64,000 bases of DNA. Source: Amycolatopsis suaedae. GTDB lineage: Bacteria > Actinomycetota > Actinomycetes > Mycobacteriales > Pseudonocardiaceae. Shown here piece by piece: positions 60,796-64,000 of this stretch. A program made the position numbers and the translations under genes. The first letter of the stretch is position 1; each line of letters begins with the position of its first letter. The DNA is taken from NCBI RefSeq assembly GCF_004214935.1, contig NZ_SFCC01000002.1, positions 186,001 to 250,000 of the forward strand, read 5' to 3'. The notes below the pieces were generated by a model, which saw only the letters and a list, made by a program, of their open reading frames with translations, was not told where the DNA came from and did no database searches.

Positions 60796-61896
60796 CTAGT
60801 ACGAGAACGGCCAGGCCCTGAAGTAGGCCTTGATCCGCAGCCAGATCCCCGCGAGCCCCAGTGGTTCGAAGACCAGGAACAACACGATCAGCACCCCGAA
60901 AATGGCCTGGTTGAGGGCGAAGACGCTGATGAACCCGTCGTCCCCGACGCTGGTCTGCACGCCGGGGATGACCTCGCTGTACCGGTCGATCAGCGCGGGC
61001 AGCGCGCCGACGAACAACGCGCCGAGCACCGAGCCGAAGATCGTCCCCAGGCCGCCGACGATGATGATCGCGATGTACTGGATGGACAGCAGCAGGTTCC
61101 ACTCGTCCGGGCTGACGAACTGCTGGTAGGACCCGAACAACGCGCCAGCCATGGCCGCGATCGCGCTGGAGATCATGAACGCGCCGACCTTGTACCGGCC
61201 TGCCCGCACGCCGATCACCTCGGCGGCCTGGTCCCGGTCGCGGATGGCCTGCAGCGCGCGGCCCGGCCGGGTCCGTACCAGGTTCTTCGCCAGCAACGCC
61301 ACCAGCGCGACCATGCCCCAGACCAGCCAGAACCAGCCCTGGTTGCGGGAGTACTCCTCGCCCGCGATCTCCAGCGCGCCGAGGTCGACCGGTCCCAGCG
61401 CCGGTTTCGCCGTGACGGCCGTTCCGGAGTTGCCGCCGGTCACGCCCGTCAGGTTCCGCCACAGGTGCTCGCCGATGAAGATCAGCCCGAGCGTCACGAT
61501 GGCCAGGTAGTTTCCCCGAAGCCGCAGGGCGAACGGCCCGATCAGCCCGCCGAGCACGGCGCCGGTCAGCGCCGCGGCGGCCAGCCACAGCGGCAGCGGC
61601 AGGCCGAGGTCGCCGCCGACCCTGGCCGTCACGTAGGCACCCGCGCCGATGAAGAACGCGTGGCCGAGCGAGATCTGCCCGCAGTAGCCGGTCAGCAGGT
61701 TCAGCCCGATCGCGCCGACCGCGGTGATGCCGACGTAGATCAGCACCGACAGCCAGAAGTCGTCGCGCACCACGGTCGGCAGCACCAGGAACACGACCAC
61801 CATGGCCGCCAGTCCGGCCCGTGCCCACGGCGTGCCGAACAGCCGCAGCTGCTCGGCGTGCGAGCGCTGGAGGTTGCGATGCGGGCGCTGCCTCAT
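60796..61896 (-). CDS. livM: Branched-chain-type ABC permease LivM
   Basis: The 366-residue permease has about ten spans and the LivM signature GLNLLTGYCGQISLGHAFFI, plus AIRDRDQAAEVIGVRAGRYK (EAA-like loop) and GGLGTIFGSVLGALFVG. I start at ATG 61896, one base overlapping the LivH stop; the long upstream frame lies in LivH. No ATPase (LivG/LivF) is in the window. Confidence 0.93.
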   Translation of the reverse strand: MRQRPHRNLQRSHAEQLRLFGTPWARAGLAAMVVVFLVLPTVVRDDFWLSVLIYVGITAVGAIGLNLLTGYCGQISLGHAFFIGAGAYVTARVGGDLGLPLPLWLAAAALTGAVLGGLIGPFALRLRGNYLAIVTLGLIFIGEHLWRNLTGVTGGNSGTAVTAKPALGPVDLGALEIAGEEYSRNQGWFWLVWGMVALVALLAKNLVRTRPGRALQAIRDRDQAAEVIGVRAGRYKVGAFMISSAIAAMAGALFGSYQQFVSPDEWNLLLSIQYIAIIIVGGLGTIFGSVLGALFVGALPALIDRYSEVIPGVQTSVGDDGFISVFALNQAIFGVLIVLFLVFEPLGLAGIWLRIKAYFRAWPFSY

Positions 61897-62792
61897 CAGA
61901 TCCTCCGCACGTCCTTGGTGCCGAGCAGGCCGTACGGCCGCAGCAGCAGGATGACGATCATCAGCAGGTACGGCACGATCACCGACACGTTGTCGCCCGC
62001 CCAGGAGAACAGCTGGTCCTGGTAGCCGCGGGTGAGTGCCTCGGCCAGCCCGATCAGCAGGCCGCCGAGCACCGCGCCACCCGGCGAATCCAGCCCGCCG
62101 AGAATCATCGCCGGGAACGCGGCCAGCGCGATGAACCCGATCGACGGCGACAGCCCGCCCGGCCCGGCCGCCATGGCGATGCCGGCCAGCGCGGCGAGTG
62201 CCGCGGCGATGGCCCAGGACACCGCGTACACCCGCCGCGCACTGATGCCCTGTGCCAGCGCGGCCTCCGGGTCGAACGCGGTGCAGCGCATGGCCAGGCC
62301 GAGCGAGGTGTAGCGGAAGAACAGGAAGAACCCGGTCACCGCGGCCGCGGTCAGGCCGATCGTCCACAGGTCACGCACGCCGAACACCAGCCCGCCCGCC
62401 TCGACCGTGCGGATGTTCCACGGGTTGTCCAGCTGCAGGTTGTCGAAGCCCCAGATCGCGGTGATCACCGGCTCCAGCACGAACAGCAGGCCGATGGTGA
62501 TCATGATGACCGCGAACGGCGGCTGGCCGACCATGCGCCGCAGCACCAGCCGTTCGAACGTCGCCCCGACCAGCGCCGCGGACAGGCAGGCCAGCAGCAC
62601 CGCCACCGCGAACGCCAGCGCGAGGTTGGTGGAGAACGTGTAGCCGAGGTAGGCGCCCAGCGCGAGCAGGCCGCCCTGCGCGAAGTTGATGACGCCGGTC
62701 GACTTGTAGATGACCACGAACCCGAGTGCCACCAGGGCGTACGTCGACCCCAGCGCGAGCCCGGCGAACACGTTCTGCAAAAAGAAGGTCAT
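61896..62792 (-). CDS. livH: Branched-chain-type ABC permease LivH
   Basis: The 298-residue permease has eight spans with LGSTYALVALGFVVIYKSTG, VINFAQGGLLALGAYLGYTF and AMRCTAFDPEAALAQGISAR, and AFPAMILGGLDSPGGAVLGG, all LivH hallmarks. Start overlaps the synthetase stop by 4 bases, and stop overlaps LivM, so the order is synthetase-LivH-LivM-binding protein. Confidence 0.94.
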   Translation of the reverse strand: MTFFLQNVFAGLALGSTYALVALGFVVIYKSTGVINFAQGGLLALGAYLGYTFSTNLALAFAVAVLLACLSAALVGATFERLVLRRMVGQPPFAVIMITIGLLFVLEPVITAIWGFDNLQLDNPWNIRTVEAGGLVFGVRDLWTIGLTAAAVTGFFLFFRYTSLGLAMRCTAFDPEAALAQGISARRVYAVSWAIAAALAALAGIAMAAGPGGLSPSIGFIALAAFPAMILGGLDSPGGAVLGGLLIGLAEALTRGYQDQLFSWAGDNVSVIVPYLLMIVILLLRPYGLLGTKDVRRI

Positions 62793-64000
62793 CGGTACAT
62801 CGCCTCGATCTCACTGGCGAAGCGGTCGGCGATGGCCCGGCGCCGGACCTTCTGCGTCGCGGTCAGCTCACCGTCGTCGTGGTCGAGTTCCTTGGTGAGC
62901 AACGAGAACCGCTTGACCTGAGCGACGGCGGCGAAGTCCCGGTTGGCCTCGGTCACCACGCTCTGCACCAGCTCCCGCACGTCCTTCTTCGACGCCAGGT
63001 CGGCGTAGGTCGTGTAGGCCAGCCCCCGCCGGGTGGCCCAGTTGCCGACGGTGTCGGCCTCGATGCCGATCAACGCCGTCAGGTACGGCCTGCGGTCGCC
63101 GATCACCACGGCCTCGCGCACGAACGGTGACACCTTGAGCCGGTTCTCGATCTCCGACGGCGCCACGTTCTTGCCGCCCGCGGTGATCAGGATGTCCTTC
63201 TTGCGGTCGGTGATGCGCAGGTAGCCGTCCTCGTCGACGACGCCGACGTCGCCGGTATGCAGCCAGCCGTCGGCGTCGACGGCGGCCTCGGTGGCGAGCG
63301 GATCGTCGAGGTAGCCCTGGAACACCCCGGCCGAACGGGTGAGGATCTCGCCGTCGTCGGAGATGCGGATTTCCACGCCGTCCAGCGCCGTGCCGACCGC
63401 GCCCAGCCGCACGTCACCGGCGGGCGTGAGCGTGCACAGCGCGGTGTTCTCCGTCTGCCCGTAGCCCTCGCGGACGGGAACCCCGATGGCCCACAGGAAC
63501 TCCAGCACCTTCGGCGCGATGGGCGCGGCGCCGGACAGCGCCGTGCGTACCCGGACCAGGCCGAGCTTCTCCCGCAGCGCGCGGAACACCAGCAGTTCAC
63601 ACAGGGCCAGCACGAACCGGTCGGCCGGGCGCACGGCGCCGGTCATCCGGCGGGGTGCGATCCGCCTGCCGTGCCGCATGCCGAAGCGGTACAGCGCCCG
63701 CTTGAGCCGGGAGGCGTCGGCCATCCGGATCTCGACACCGGCCAGCATCTTCTCCCAGACGCGGGGTACACCGAGGAACACGGTCGGCTGAACGTCCCGC
63801 AGGTCGGCGGTGAACGAGGGGCCGCCCTCACCGAAGTTGACCACCGAGCCCGCCCACACCGGGTCGATGACCGACAGCAGCCGTTCGGCGATGTGGCACA
63901 GCGGCAGGTAACTGAGCACCTCGTCGCGTGGCCCGGCGCCGACGGCTTCGGTGAACGTCCGGCCGGCGGCGACCAGGTTGGCGTGCGAGATCATCGCGCC
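62789..64000 (-). CDS. Long-chain acyl-CoA synthetase (AMP-forming), 5' cut by window edge
   Basis: The 403 visible residues are the C-terminal two thirds of an ANL-family ligase: YLPLCHIAERLLSVIDPVWA, LSGAAPIAPKVLEFLWAIGV, REGYGQTENTALCTL (AMP-binding motif), GWLHTGDVGVVDEDGYLRIT, DRKKDILITAGGKNVAPSEI. Catalytic Lys lies in the C-terminal LTATQKVRRRAI. It activates an acid with ATP and CoA. The frame is open to base 64000, so the N-terminus is off the window. It heads the visible Liv-type operon, suggesting uptake and activation of an organic acid. Confidence 0.9.
   Translation of the reverse strand, partial: GAMISHANLVAAGRTFTEAVGAGPRDEVLSYLPLCHIAERLLSVIDPVWAGSVVNFGEGGPSFTADLRDVQPTVFLGVPRVWEKMLAGVEIRMADASRLKRALYRFGMRHGRRIAPRRMTGAVRPADRFVLALCELLVFRALREKLGLVRVRTALSGAAPIAPKVLEFLWAIGVPVREGYGQTENTALCTLTPAGDVRLGAVGTALDGVEIRISDDGEILTRSAGVFQGYLDDPLATEAAVDADGWLHTGDVGVVDEDGYLRITDRKKDILITAGGKNVAPSEIENRLKVSPFVREAVVIGDRRPYLTALIGIEADTVGNWATRRGLAYTTYADLASKKDVRELVQSVVTEANRDFAAVAQVKRFSLLTKELDHDDGELTATQKVRRRAIADRFASEIEAMYR

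Overview
The window is high-GC actinomycete chromosome. Many genes start with GTG or TTG, operons are packed with 4-bp start/stop overlaps, and the gene families (WhiB, ECF42 with YCII partners, FabG4/FadA2/HtdX, LppA-like lipoprotein, DUF2637/FtsK transfer genes) are actinobacterial. Palindromes built on GAAGGCCACCTTCA recur between genes. I infer a Pseudonocardiaceae member close to Amycolatopsis; no rRNA or tRNA gene was seen to test this.

Layout. 0.2-3.9 kb: a minus-strand operon with histidine kinase, response regulator, ABC ATPase and permease. 4.0-10.0 kb: two dynamin-like GTPases, a GrpE-like protein and an acidic calcium-loop-like protein, interrupted by a convergent FAD monooxygenase. 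10.4-15.1 kb: GTP-dependent PEP carboxykinase, an LLM oxidoreductase and a two-gene ABC-type unit. 15.1-17.8 kb: a polymorphic-toxin locus with a WXG-type effector ending in an EndoU nuclease domain, a MafI-like immunity gene, and an orphan gene that fuses an EndoU-like domain to a MafI-like domain. 17.8-18.3 kb: a gene-free 525-bp element with 47-bp terminal inverted repeats. 18.3-28.4 kb: a small regulator beside a palindrome carrying DnaA-box-like sites, secreted proteins, a DUF3311/sodium-solute symporter pair, a ceramidase-like protein, an ECF42 sigma factor with two YCII proteins, a CxxC peroxidase-like enzyme and a MarR-GNAT fusion.

28.68-41.59 kb is a 12.9-kb integrative element. A large serine integrase lies at the left end, followed by a five-gene transfer operon (excisionase-like, WhiB, membrane protein, DUF2637, FtsK-type translocase), a zinc-ribbon/XRE/TPR regulator, and a rightward cargo block (Imm1-like immunity protein, small proteins, a helical-domain/DUF1023 hydrolase, an LppA-like lipoprotein). 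A 7-bp repeat, GCATTGG, marks both ends. Joining the flanks restores an intact host palindrome, CCCCAATG-TGG-CATTGGGG, which I take as the original attachment site. 41.6-42.6 kb is repeat mosaic without a gene.

42.6-64 kb is metabolic and housekeeping: an AAA ATPase, a TipA-like MerR regulator with a 19-bp-spacer promoter, a secreted phosphodiesterase, DoxX, a DrrAB-type exporter, a locus matching mycobacterial fadA2-fabG4-htdX with a TetR regulator and repeated operator-like palindromes, two SCP2 proteins, FxsA, the branched-chain 2-oxoacid dehydrogenase operon (E1 alpha, E1 beta, E2), an M20 peptidase, and a Liv-type ABC transporter (binding protein, LivM, LivH) in an operon with an acyl-CoA synthetase cut by the right edge.
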